Positions 24,701-35,668 of a stretch of 64,000 nt of DNA are shown here, piece after piece. The stretch covers positions 6,882,001 to 6,946,000 of the forward strand of contig CM033111.1 in assembly GCA_019321725.1 (NCBI GenBank), given 5' to 3'. The translations under genes were made by a program, and so were the position numbers. This DNA is from Paulownia fortunei. Its lineage: Eukaryota > Streptophyta > Magnoliopsida > Lamiales > Paulowniaceae. Numbering within the stretch: the first letter of the stretch is position 1; the number at the start of each line of letters is the position of its first letter. The notes beneath the pieces are model-generated. The model saw only the letters and a list, made by a program, of their open reading frames with translations, did no database searches and was not told the DNA's origin.

Positions 24701-25786
24701 TCCATTCATTTGTTGAAATTGTATTCTTTCTTCTATTCCAATACCATAAATACACTCCAAATATATAAAATAAAATCTTTAATATATAATTGACATATAT
24801 TGATAGTATTATAATAGACGATAAAATATCAATTGCAACACTTCTGATTTTTTATTTTAATTTGATATTTTATTTTATATTCAACTTCATACGAACATGT
24901 TAAGAATATATTATCCATAAAAAAAATATATTTATAAAAACATTTTTATGCACTATTTATAATTTAAAATACATCGTGAAACAACACACGAAACACCAAA
25001 TAGAGATCCGATTACAAGTCAATCTTTTCGGTCAACTCCACCAACTTTGGGAGAAAGACTTCCAATCTTCCATAGTCACCGTACATTTGGCCTATTAAGC
25101 ACCCACAACGCTATACCAATATCACAGATATCGGAGTGTGAACATCTTTCCACTCGCAACAAATTCCAAGTGTATCGACATCCATCTCAACTTTCTCATA
25201 CTTAGTCCCCACACGGACTCACTATCACACAAAACAACAAACTGTTCTACAGATTTTTGTCCCAAACCAGCAACATTAACCTACCCAAAGAGACAGCACA
25301 AGAGTACATATTGTTCTACAGATTCTTGGGAGTACTTGAAATTGTACTCCATATGCTTCTCAACCGTCAGATCTTATACGTCGCATATTCTGGGAGTATC
25401 CAAATGCTTCTTAGTCTTCGGATCATATACACATACACCGCAGACTCTGCATATCGATGCATTTTGATCTTGAATTTTAGAGAGGTTTTTAATTAATTTT
25501 TTTTTTTGCAAGAACCCCAAAAGATTTCCCTCTCTCTATCCCTATAACCCAATAAACGCAAGCATAAATCAGCTGCCAAGTGGCAATTAAACCTTGAATC
25601 TCCAAAAGAGAAGAGGGCACGTAGGTTAGCAACAAATTTTAATCGAGAGCCACATTGGCACTAGACAATTGGGTTTTGCAAGACAGCAAAGGTCTAGTGT
25701 TGTCTTGCTGCAAATGACTTGATACAACGTGTCAATCTACATCCGGTAGAGAGTGAAATCTGCTTTTCTAATTTTGACATGTAGTC

Positions 25787-25817
<31 letters not shown>

Positions 25818-26427
25818 TTCAAGAGGACCCTTATCTTGACATTAATTCCTGTCGCGGTCACCCAAGAAATTCCCACTGTCATGGACTCCCCTAAGAAGAT
25901 TGATCCTACTCCCTATTCAAAAGTTCATGGGAGAAGCAAACGCTAATTTCACAATTTCACGAGTATAGAATTCAAGTAACTTATACAAGGAGATGGACTT
26001 TGAATCAAATTAAACCCTAATAACATTGTATTTGGGTGGAATTTGTATTAAGATTTGAACCACTGAAAACCTACTTTCAGATCAATTTTTAGACAAGCCC
26101 TTCCAATGATTTTTATTCCTCATATTCTAAATTTCCATAACCTCTCTTTAATTTTTTAATTCTAGCGCAAAATTTCTGAACTTTTTTTTTATTCACCGAA
26201 CAGTGTGACTAAATACCAAATTATATGAAATGCCCTGGCCAGGAAATAGGATGTATATCGACAAAAGTTGACACCTGGTATCTTAAGGCATAAGTGCATC
26301 TCAAGGCCCACCAGGTATCAAGACATACAAGTCTTATTTTTTGGACCTTAAAGCTGCACTCATTGTGTGTTCACTCAGCCAAATACATCAGCGACAACAA
26401 ACAAAGCCTTGACAATATCCTAAGAAA
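21750..26427. other. AT-rich intergenic region, no supported gene
   Basis: I see no gene. The region contains a compound GT/AT microsatellite at about 24325-24365, an AT run at about 25788-25812, and a repeated ttgttctacagattctt-like segment at about 25241 and 25310. The frame at 25138-25467 has no recognisable domain. Confidence 0.6.
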
Positions 26428-26460
26428 TTGGAAGACACTGGAGAGGTAAAGCTGGAATTC

Positions 26461-27186
26461 ATGTCTACTAGTATTAAGAAGACCAGCAAAAACAACAGAA
26501 GAAGAAGATTTAACGATGACCAAGTCAAGTCACTGGAAAAAACGTTCGAGACAGAGTCGAGACCAGAGCTACGCCTGAAACAGAACCTGGCTAACGAACT
26601 TGGGCTGCAGCCTCGACAGGTCGCAATATGGTTCCAGAACAAAAGAGCTAGATCAAAATCGAAGCAAATAGAGCAAGAGTACAGCATGCTTAAATCAAAC
26701 TACGATTCGTTAGCTTCACAGTTCGAGGCCTTGCAGAAAGAAAATCAAACCCTGCTCATCCAGGTAGAAGAATCCTAATCCTTCATCTACATTAATCAAA
26801 AGTTTCTACAGTGCAAGTAAATAACAAGCGTTCATATGGGTCTCTACCAGTTCAAGCAAACAATGAGCTTTTTACAAAATTGGCAGGTGCAGAGACTCAG
26901 GAAGATGGCTGACAAAAGAGATGGTGAGGAAAATAACAACAATCACATCACATTAGCAACTTCTGAAAACCCAAGATTTCTACTAGACATTAACAGCCAT
27001 GAGCTGTGCATGCCCTCATGCAGTGATCTGAACAGAAAAGTTGATTACCTGGAGGAGGAAACTGATGTTTTGAATATGGCTCATATTGCTGAAGGTTCCT
27101 TAGCATCACCAGAAAATGGATGCAGCTTTGAGTCTTGTACCTTTCTTGATAATACTGGCAGCGGTGCACAGTGGTGGGGCTTCTAG
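26461..27186 (+). CDS. HD-Zip class I homeobox-leucine zipper transcription factor (ATHB-7/ATHB-12-like)
   Basis: Exon 1 is 26461-26763 and exon 2 is 26887-27186. The 123-bp intron has donor CAG|gtagaag and acceptor ttggcag|gtgcag, phase 0, giving 200 residues. The homeodomain (about residues 12-66) includes the helix-3 core QVAIWFQNKRARSKSK with N60 intact. A leucine zipper follows directly with heptad residues I70, L77, L84, L91, L98 and L105, and the intron interrupts it after residue 101. The C-terminus ends in an aromatic QWWGF, as in the gamma clade. This clade acts in ABA and drought responses (established knowledge). Helix 3 normally reads RARWKSK, but here Trp is Ser. The first ATG lies only 11 codons before the basic residues. 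The same frame extends upstream to a TTG at 26428, perhaps a lost ATG. Confidence 0.88.
26764..26886 (+). other. Intron of the HD-Zip I gene
   Basis: A 123-base GT-AG intron lies in the zipper-coding region. It has in-frame stops, which supports removal. Confidence 0.85.
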
Positions 27187-27189
27187 CTT

Positions 27190-30100
27190 TAAGGTATAGA
27201 TTGAGGACAACAGTGTGATAAATCATTAGGGGGCAGAGTATAGAGAACTGGGGTATATAAATGATACTGCATATTTCTTCCAAATTTGTTGTTGCTTGAG
27301 ACCCCCTGGCTTTGCAGGGGATAGCATCCAAGTTCTTGAGATGCAATATGATCCTGACTTCATAAGGGTACGATCCAGGATTTGCTCTGTATTGCTCTTG
27401 CAAACTATGATTCTATTCCTAAAATCCCATCTCATGTAATACTTAAGTAGTCCAGACAGCAATACAAAGACATGAAACAGAAACTAGCAGGTAGAATGCT
27501 TTATTGCTCATTCTAGTGCCAGGTGCAATGGTAAATACAGAAAATAGCAATGAATGAGGCAAAATATTTACAAAAGGTCAACAAATCCTAAGAAACACAG
27601 GCAGTGAATAGATTATCCTGCAAGTAATGTACAGGTGATTCTTTTCATGAGCACGTCACTGCCTTGCAATAAACACTCATTTATTATCCAAAATACTACA
27701 AATTAAACTTTTTTCATTCTTTCCATTGGACCTCAGTTGACACACGTGTTTAACACCTTCGAATAAGACTTACCGTCTCCCCAAACTTCTCATATGAGGA
27801 TATCTAGATTATTGGAGTGAACTTCAATTCCCAATTCAACTTGTGAGGAGAGAATTAAAGTAAACAGAAAAGATTAATCTTTTTGAAGGATAAACATGGG
27901 AGAATTGAATTTCCATAAGTTTTGAGCAGTACATCTTACCATGAAGTTTTCTTAATTTCCAGCTGCACAGTGCCTTGAAGAGTATGGAGAATTGTCATTG
28001 AATCATCTCAGCCCACACCTTATTATGTTCATTTCCCCAAGAGATGGTAAGAGCACTCTAACGTGCCTACCATACACATTCATAATATTTGTCAAAAACA
28101 GCAAAAGCAAGCCATTCCTCCTCCACACATAAATGTTCTAGTGAAACTTATATCTTACGTATACAATTTACAGTTCCATTCAGCACTCTATGCAACACCA
28201 ACTAGTGCACATTAAATAAGTCAAATAACACATGAAGATGTCCATTACACAGATGATTTTTACCAGAATAAAAGAGTCGCCTTGTTTGGATAAATGAACT
28301 GATTCCAGAAGATGACTTTTTGCTATATATGGTAAAAAGGGTGCAGTAACCTGTGCGCTGTCAACATGACTATAAAATGGTTCTTAGTCATAGTCTCTAC
28401 TAAAGAGCCAACTAAAATAAGTTACTAAAAGGGAAGATATAATGAGAACAAAACAGAATAATAGGCAGGTAAGATAGTCTTTTCCATGGGTTTATAAACA
28501 TCCTTCCACCCCATCCTCTCCCCCACACCCCCAAACCGAGCAAAATAAATAAATAAATATTAAATAATAATATTTTTTTAAAAAAAAATAATTAAAAAAT
28601 AAAAAAAAAGAAGTTAAAACGAAAGTTGGTTGCCCACCCCCTTTTATCAAGCTTATAAACATCCATGGCTTACTTGGACATATAACTTACTTTTAGAAAC
28701 CATTACCAAACATGTCCTCAAATGAAAATTCGGCTATTAAGCCAATTTGGCTGACTTGCAAGCACATGATCACACATATGAATGTACACCAGAGAGCAGA
28801 TTTGGCCTCAAGTAATTTTTAGTGCATGGGCAATACATAAATATAAGTTACATCTCAAAATCCTCATGAGTTTGCTGCCCAAATTTTCATGTCCTCTCAG
28901 CAGAGAAAACATGTGATGTCACCAATTCCATGTTTGAAGCAGTGGAAATCATCACATAAATCAGGTCTGCAAATTGACCTTACATTTTAAATGTATAAAC
29001 AAATTCAAGACCAGCTCAAGATCAACAGAAGAGTTAAGTTGTAACTCATATTTCCTAAATTGGGATGTAGGTTTAATAAGTAGAGCATTTCAAATTGGGC
29101 ATTTAGTCATACCACTCATTATATATCCTAGCGTAGTAAAGACAAATTTATTTATTAACTTGAATTTCTATAGCCATTACCAAGTGTAAGATTAAAGAGA
29201 AGAAATCATGGATAAACAACTCAAGCCTCTTTTAAGAATCAAACGTCCAACCTCTAGGTTCAAAAGGTAGATGTTTTGTATAAACTAAATATATCATGGT
29301 AAACCAACAGATCAACAGTCTTGCCAGATTTCCTCTTCTTTTCCACTCTCTACCTAGCCGATCATTTAGAAATCATAACAGCTATAAACCCCAAATAAAA
29401 GTATTCATCTTTTATTTCCACGTAATTTGTCCTTTCAAGTATACTTTTAATTAGTTTTTCAACCGAATCCAGATAAAAACATTACATCATAATGTAATTA
29501 GAGAATTCTACATAAATGTTATAAAGTACTATGGAGTTTATTCTATTCACAAGTCCTAGCCGAACAAACCTCAAACTTATAACTTGACTACTGAATCAAC
29601 TAGGTTTGTCAGCCATGCTTCTCAAATCTGTCAATACTTTTATAATCTCCATTTGGTAGCATGCTTTGTGCTTTTGCAAATCGTTTGGACTCCCGCATAT
29701 GTTACAATGACTTCACAGCTTAGAATGGCAAACCTAGTATATGTCTCATATTTAGCCTAACACATCCCCAATGGGGGAAAAATAGAAGCAGAATGCAGGC
29801 TGATAGAGCAAATTTGTTTAGAGCTTCTGTTGTTAGAAAATTAAGTACCCTATGTGAACATCTAGCAACTCTTTACCGCATTTTGTATATATAACATCGG
29901 TCCAAATATGACTCTGATTCAAATAAATATGTAAAATATTGCCCAACTAAACCGCATTTTTAATATGAGGTGCCAGTAATTTGTAATACAAATTTCGTTA
30001 TCCACAAAAATTAACAAGCAAGAAAAATAATACAAATTGAATTTTATTTAAATTGAATGAGTAAAATGGTTACAATCTCTGACCCTTTTCTTCAAAAAAA

Positions 30101-31790
30101 AATGTCTTTTTGGAATTTGAAAATTTGGAGTTAGAATTGTTGATTTGATCTCCTCCGAACTTGACTTTGTTTTTTTAATAACGTTAATTCAAGGATTTAG
30201 CACTACGATCTCAAATTAAATATTACAACTTCAAGAACGTTGACTTTTTGGATTAGAAAATTTGTTGGTTGAATCAACCATCTAATCTCCTCTAATATTA
30301 TTTTAACGTTAATTCAAGGGTTTACCACCATAATCTCAAATAAACACTATAATTTGAATAAAATCCACAATGAATGGCTCGATTTTCGCATTCTCCTTCA
30401 ATTTGATCACCTTAAGTTGAGAAAATTTACTCCAACACTTTTCTTGCTTGAGCTTCTTCTTCTCAACTTCTGTTGTTGTGTTTAAGTCTTTGAAAATAAC
30501 CTTTATTTATATTTGTAGGATAGAAACTAATGGATAAATCATTTGAAAAAGTGACAGGATTTGATAGACTGTTCAAGATTTGATTAACATTTATCTCGAT
30601 ATGATACAATCTTGATTGCCAATAATTGAGATTTGACACTTTTGCCAACATTTGATTAGCCAAAAAAATATATATTATAATAATTAATAATTTATTTTAG
30701 GAAATAAATTTAATTAGATTCCTAATATATAAATAAAAAATATAAAATTAATATTTAATATATGTTATTTTACAAATGTCGCCATTTAATTTGCATAAAT
30801 TAATTTGTCCACAATGCGCCCTAGAGACTTATTCACGAACGTTGCGTCTTAGAGTGAACAAGTCGCAATCATTACTTGACTTTTTCATTTGTAAATGGTC
30901 TTTTAGACTTAATAAATGAATCATAAGATTGACTATTATGATCCACAAGTATTTAGTTTTTGGACCTTCTGAAGGCATATTTCTATCAAAATGGATCTTT
31001 GACTGAAAAGCCCATTATCATATCCTCCAAGAGAATGCAAGAACACATTCGAACCCACTTAAATTAATTCGGCCCATAAAGAGAAAATTGGTCTAAAACT
31101 TCATGCCCATTGAACCATATGCAAATTAAACTTTAGGTACTTAAGAGCACTTTTGCAAGACATCAGTTTTGCAGCAAAGCAGGTAAGCATCTGCTCTTTC
31201 CATTTTCGTTTTCTTCCTCCCATTTTCTTCTTTTTTCTTTTTTAATTCACTTGGACCCATATCAAGTCTTGGTGCATGTGGACCAAGAACACCAGATAGC
31301 CACCAGATTTCCTACTAAAGAAGCTCACGATCAGTTTGCAGACACCTTTGCGAGCAGAATTCTTTATCCGGTTACAATTGATTCCTTATTAAAATATAAG
31401 TTGGAAATCCTCTTCAAATTAGACTCTGCCACTTCTAATGTTAATTCTCATCCATGGCCTATAAAAGAGAGGTGACAGACCCTGTGAGACACTTCTCATA
31501 GTGAATTTCTTCGAACCATAGTCACACTCTTTTTTTCCTGCTCCGGCTTTTGTTTGAGCATAAGTTAGCCCTATGTGTCATATTCTTACACAAACACCCT
31601 CTCGCCATACGTTTACGTTTGATACATTGCTAAGAAGAAACTAACCTCACCTTACTCAAGCCTTTAAACTGCCTCTTTTGAAATCCCCTTCTTATTTTTT
31701 GGGGTATTCAAAGTTAGGTGTTGCAGCTTGTGTAGAAAACGCAAGCACTTTAATCTTGCTCTCATACAAAATTTTGTTATAATTTTTCCC
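27190..31790. other. Downstream and intergenic DNA, no supported gene
   Basis: The first few hundred bases probably hold the 3' UTR of the HD-Zip gene. Beyond that I see no domain-bearing frame. Features of note are an A/T-rich block at 28540-28620 and an imperfect duplication around 30177-30352. The frame at 31251-31475 has no recognised family. Confidence 0.55.
30177..30352 (+). repeat. Imperfect direct duplication (about 50-bp units, 124 bp apart)
   Basis: The unit with aacgttaattcaaggattta at 30181 recurs as aacgttaattcaagggttta at 30305. Similar sequence follows in both (cactacgatctcaaat and ccaccataatctcaaat). Confidence 0.7.
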
Positions 31791-31795
31791 ACGAC

Positions 31796-31835
31796 CAACT
31801 TGTAAATTTTACACAAAGAGACAACTATATCATGT
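31796..31835 (+). repeat. Direct repeat, left copy
   Basis: The segment with cttgtaaattttacacaaag and gagacaacta recurs with few changes at 32664-32702, on the other side of the PMD fragment. Confidence 0.75.
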
Positions 31836-32193
31836 TATGCTTAGATATATTTTGGCGTTTTTTTTTTCAGAACACATAAAACTTTGAAATTTTCCTAAGT
31901 GATTTTTGTCTTAACAATTACTAATGTTCCCCCTTCTCTTTTATAGATATAACCATCAATTCAAATTGCAATTTGTGGGTAGATATCACATTGAAACATA
32001 AAACTCTTTGGGATGCTTAAATGCTAATGTCTCCGAACTTCTGACTTTTCCCTTTCGTTTTTGCTCTTTGATAGTTTCACAATGGTTTACTTTAAAGATA
32101 ATTCTCTCTTTTCGAGGTGTAACACTTGGTGATCCACAACGATGAACATTAATCTTTGGAGGACAATTTTTTAGCGGTTCATGATCCCCTTAT

Positions 32194-32660
32194 TTGTCGA
32201 TGTGCGAACCAATAGCCAAGGTTGACGAATCCATTTTGCTTGGAGGAATGGTCCCGGGTGATCCCAATGAGCAAGAATTCCAAGATGTAAGCTCTGCAAG
32301 AAACTCACCATCAGCACTCGAACGAGCCAACTCCATTGTCAACACTGGGCCATTACATCATCAAAGGCAAAGCCAAGTGGGGAGATATCATTCAATTCGC
32401 CGGTGCATTACACTAGATCATGGGCTATTGGGAGTGGAACGAAAACGTCCTCAGTTGATATGAGAAAAAGCTTCTTGCAGCGCGAATATACGACTCAGTA
32501 TATGCTTCATTTTTCACGCATGACCGCAATTCTAACGTAGTCAAGGCGTTTTGCGAGGGGCACTCACCAATACTTTGTTAACTTTTCTAGGAGAATTGTA
32601 CATATCGCTATGGGATTTACACAGTCTTGCAGGCTTTTCTATAACTGGATCTATCTACGC
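32194..32660 (+). pseudogene. Plant mobile domain (PMD) transposon-protein fragment
   Basis: The readable frame around 32350-32580 gives GHYIIKGKAKWGDIIQFAG, then GYWEWNENVLS, LLAARIYDSVYASFF and DRNSNVVKAFCEG, broken by stops after LH, LS and ILC. This matches the conserved start of the plant mobile domain (the aminotransferase-like PMD family, PF10536), which occurs in plant transposons and some domesticated proteins. The weaker upstream frame from 32194 (ESILLGGMVPGDPN) may be the N-terminal leader. The copy is truncated and not functional. Confidence 0.7.
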
Positions 32661-32663
32661 CAC

Positions 32664-32702
32664 CAGCTTGTAAATTTTACAGAAAGAGACAACTACATCA
32701 TG
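32664..32702 (+). repeat. Direct repeat, right copy
   Basis: The right partner of 31796-31835 reads cttgtaaattttacagaaag and gagacaacta. It abuts the left end of the foldback element at 32699. Confidence 0.75.
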
Positions 32703-33270
32703 GTTGAGGTGAGGTGAGGGCATGATTACATAGAACTTGTGATTATTGGAAAATCTTGATAAATACGCCTTGAGACTTGATAAATTGTTGTTGACTCTAT
32801 TTAGAACTTGAATTAAAACATTGATTAATTTCCAAAACTAAATAGAATTTGAATTAATATGGTGAGATTTCAAACACCAATCATTTAAGAAATTAATATA
32901 ATAGAGTCAACAGCAATTTAATGATTGGAAAAGCTTTTCAGAACCCTAAACATCTTAGAAATTTAAATTTCCATCAAATGCTGGGAGAACTAAATTGAGT
33001 TTCTATAGGCATTTGGATGTAGCTATTAAAATAGCCCTACTAGCTATGTTTCGGCTGCTCCAACCATTTCAAATACCAATCAAAGAAATTAATATAACAG
33101 AGTAGACAGAAAAAAATATAATTTGCAGCTGCATTGATATTACAACATCGTCGAATAGTTGCTCAACACATCGTGTTTTGTCTGAAATTTCACAAGTCTC
33201 AGGGCGTATTTATCAAGATTTTCCAACAATCACAAGTTCTATGTAATCATGCCCTCACCTCAACCATGAG
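32699..33270. mobile_element. Foldback/MITE-like element with long terminal inverted repeats
   Basis: The first ~85 bases (catggttgaggtgag onward, through gattacatagaacttgtgat) recur as the reverse complement in the last ~85 bases (33187-33270), with only a few differences. The inside also holds a smaller inverted pair around tgactctatt (near 32792) and aatagagtca (near 32903). There is no coding capacity. Target duplications are not evident. It lies where the last exon of the MED10 relic would be expected. Confidence 0.75.
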
Positions 33271-33431
33271 AAAATGTCCATGCTAATACAACAAAATCAA
33301 ACAGATGAAGAGAATTGTCCTAGAACACTGCAAAATAGAAGAATCATGCATGTCTTAAAGCAAATACCTCCCATCACAAACTTACAAAGTTGAGGCAGAC
33401 ATGAAACAACATATAAACAAATATAACTCAC

Positions 33432-34767
33432 TGCTGCAGATGTTGCACGTATCTCCCTATAAGCTTCAGCCTCATCAGGAAATGCCTGCTCCAGTTCCTC
33501 AAGCAGGTGCCCTCGCAAGCTCTGTATCAGAATAAAAGCAATAAAATTACTCGGTTTTAGATTTGAGAAAGTTAGGTTATAAGGCCTGCACCAATGCACT
33601 GAGATACAAAAGATAAGTCCTTTCCCCTGCTGCAGATTGAAAACTCTGACTGCAATCTTTTTGCTTCAGCTAGTTGGTTAATAATTGGCTATGGATAATC
33701 AGACTCATTCCTCAGCTTTTACCTAAGCTTTTCTTGCCCCTTTTTAGAACTAATTCTTGGGGCATGAGAATACAATTATATTTACCAAACATAAATACCA
33801 AGGTTTTACATAAATATGCACTTGTGCAACCTCAGATGGTGCCCAAAGTAATAGTGTCACATACATCAGTGGTAGAATCACTTAGAAAACTAAACTTTAG
33901 AAGAATTAAGCATAATAGTTGTAGCAACCAGACATAAAACTAGTTTACATGAGGAAAATAAGGTCTACCTATAGCTTAAAGAATCAAACGTGTATTTCCA
34001 AAGACAAAGACCAACCTTGAAGGTATCCATCTTCCCTGTGGTAATCTGGTTCTGGGAAATGCAGCCATTCAACATATCCCGTGTAAACTCATCTGGATTC
34101 TTCCCATCATCTATCAAAACACATCCCCATTTATGCATTGCATTATTAAAATAACAAATGGAACACAAGTACACATAACTAATAAATAAATCACGACCCA
34201 AAAATAGCTTTTTCAATAAAGAAGAACCTTACTTTAGAACCTCCATGGGCGCCTGAATGTTAGACTAGTCCGCCAAATCTCGTCATATTATCCAGCTCCT
34301 ATACCAAATTATTCCTTTATCCCAAGAAAAAAAGAACCTAAGTAATATTACTAGTACAGCAAACTTAATAGTACTAGTAAAACAAACATAATAGTGTGCT
34401 TGGACCAACGAATTGAGCCCGTGAAATCAGAATCGATGAAGAACCTATTCAATTGACCAAAAGTACTTCTAATTCCAATTACAAGGCTTCAATTCCTCGA
34501 TGCAAACCATTACACAAGCATTCCAAAAAACAGGGGTAGGAATCTAAAAAGAACATAACTGGCTATAATGAATATTAAATGGGCAATTACCTACAGGCGT
34601 TGGAGGAGGGGGAGTTGAGAGGCGACATTGAAGGATGAGACGGTGAGGTAGAGTTGGTGGAGAATGCCTAGGGTTTTCTGGATCGAATATATGACTTGAG
34701 TTACGTTTTGCTTTTGATCGTCCGTTGGGGTTGCGGCGGTGCGGGCAGTGATGGCGGAGGATTCCAC
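33432..34767 (-). pseudogene. MED10: Broken copy of Mediator complex subunit 10 (MED10)
   Basis: MED10 belongs to the middle module of Mediator, the nuclear coactivator of RNA polymerase II. On the minus strand, exon 1 (34767 to about 34592) encodes IQKTLGILHQLYLTVSSFNV and ASQLPLLQRL in family style. Exon 2 (about 34305-34233) encodes ELDNM and, after a shift, NIQAPMEVL. Exon 3 (34110-34016) encodes DDGKNPDEFTRDMLNGCI. Exon 4 (33521-33432) encodes LLEELEQAFPDEAEAYREIR. GT-AG sites border the exons, so this is not a processed copy. Breaks: the expected start codon reads GTG with no in-frame ATG after the nearest upstream stop; stops lie at or near the exon 1-2 junction; one extra base plus a TAG disrupt exon 2; and the Lys-rich last exon is missing. 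Exons 3 and 4 remain intact, so a short alternative product cannot be excluded. Confidence 0.78.
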
Positions 34768-34799
34768 GGAGAGCCGTCATCGGGTTCTGTGATTACCAT

Positions 34800-35668
34800 T
34801 TATGTCGAGGCTCTAAGTTTCGCTAAGAGTACTCGTCCAACAAGCCACAGATAAATATTTTGATATATGAAAAATATTAGAAAATATTTAAATTTGCTGC
34901 AAACAATTTACCGCTGCATTTTTAAATTATAGCAATTAAGAAAATTTAGCATTTTGGATAACTATTTGGAGAGCAAATAAACGAGAAAAAGCTATAAAAA
35001 AAGTACAAAGAAGAATCTCATAAAGTAAGTAAGAAATCTTAACATAAGTCAAATTACCTTGGAGCTTGCTCCGGAATTTATGTGCTCCATATTAGTCAAA
35101 TTAGAGCATGATCACCAAGATTGTACTGTTACAAAGGATATCAATTAGGGAATATTAAGGTGTTAATTAATCAAATTGAATAATTACAAATTTCTAAGGT
35201 TAAATTAAGGAATTTCTTAGGTTGATTATGTTTATTTAGAGAATATATTCAATACTTTACATATAAATGTGAACATGTGACAATATCATTAATGAGATAT
35301 TAGACATAAATATGGAATCCTTAAGAGGAAAAAAGAATAAAAAATACTTGTCCATTTCATGATGCGTGTAGGAGAGAGATAGGACCATGAGATTGGTTTC
35401 ATCTTAAATAAACAATTTTCAAATCATGTCAATTTGAAGGGCTTCATCAAGTTGGGCCTAAAATTAGCAAATGGGCTTTGAATGGAAAATGAAAAGTAAA
35501 CAGGCTCAAAATGGGCCTCAAACCAAATAGTTCCATCATCATATTTGAACAAGCAGCAACAAACTAGCAAGGAAGCACAATATAACTAGTGAGCATAGAG
35601 ATGAAGCCAATAATTTACATAGAAGCTAACCACCAAACAATGGTGGCTACATGCTATTTTTGCCTTCC
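34800..35668. other. Intergenic DNA with LTR-like and promoter-like motifs
   Basis: No gene is visible. About 35095-35330 resembles a decayed LTR (AT-rich, ending near aatatcattaatgagatattag), but there is no partner. TGGGCC/TGGGCT motifs cluster at 35450-35520. The 3' UTR of the methionine gamma-lyase gene probably occupies the right end. Confidence 0.4.

Noticed and set aside
25138..25496. Overlapping frames of 79-109 residues
   Set aside because: There is no recognisable domain, and two frames are open over the same bases. The internal repeat tgttctacagatt suggests non-coding repeat sequence.
26428..27186. Idea that the MIR166 locus regulates the HD-Zip gene in this window
   Set aside because: miR166 targets the START-domain region of HD-Zip class III mRNAs. 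This gene is class I, lacks a START domain, and I see no complementary site in it.
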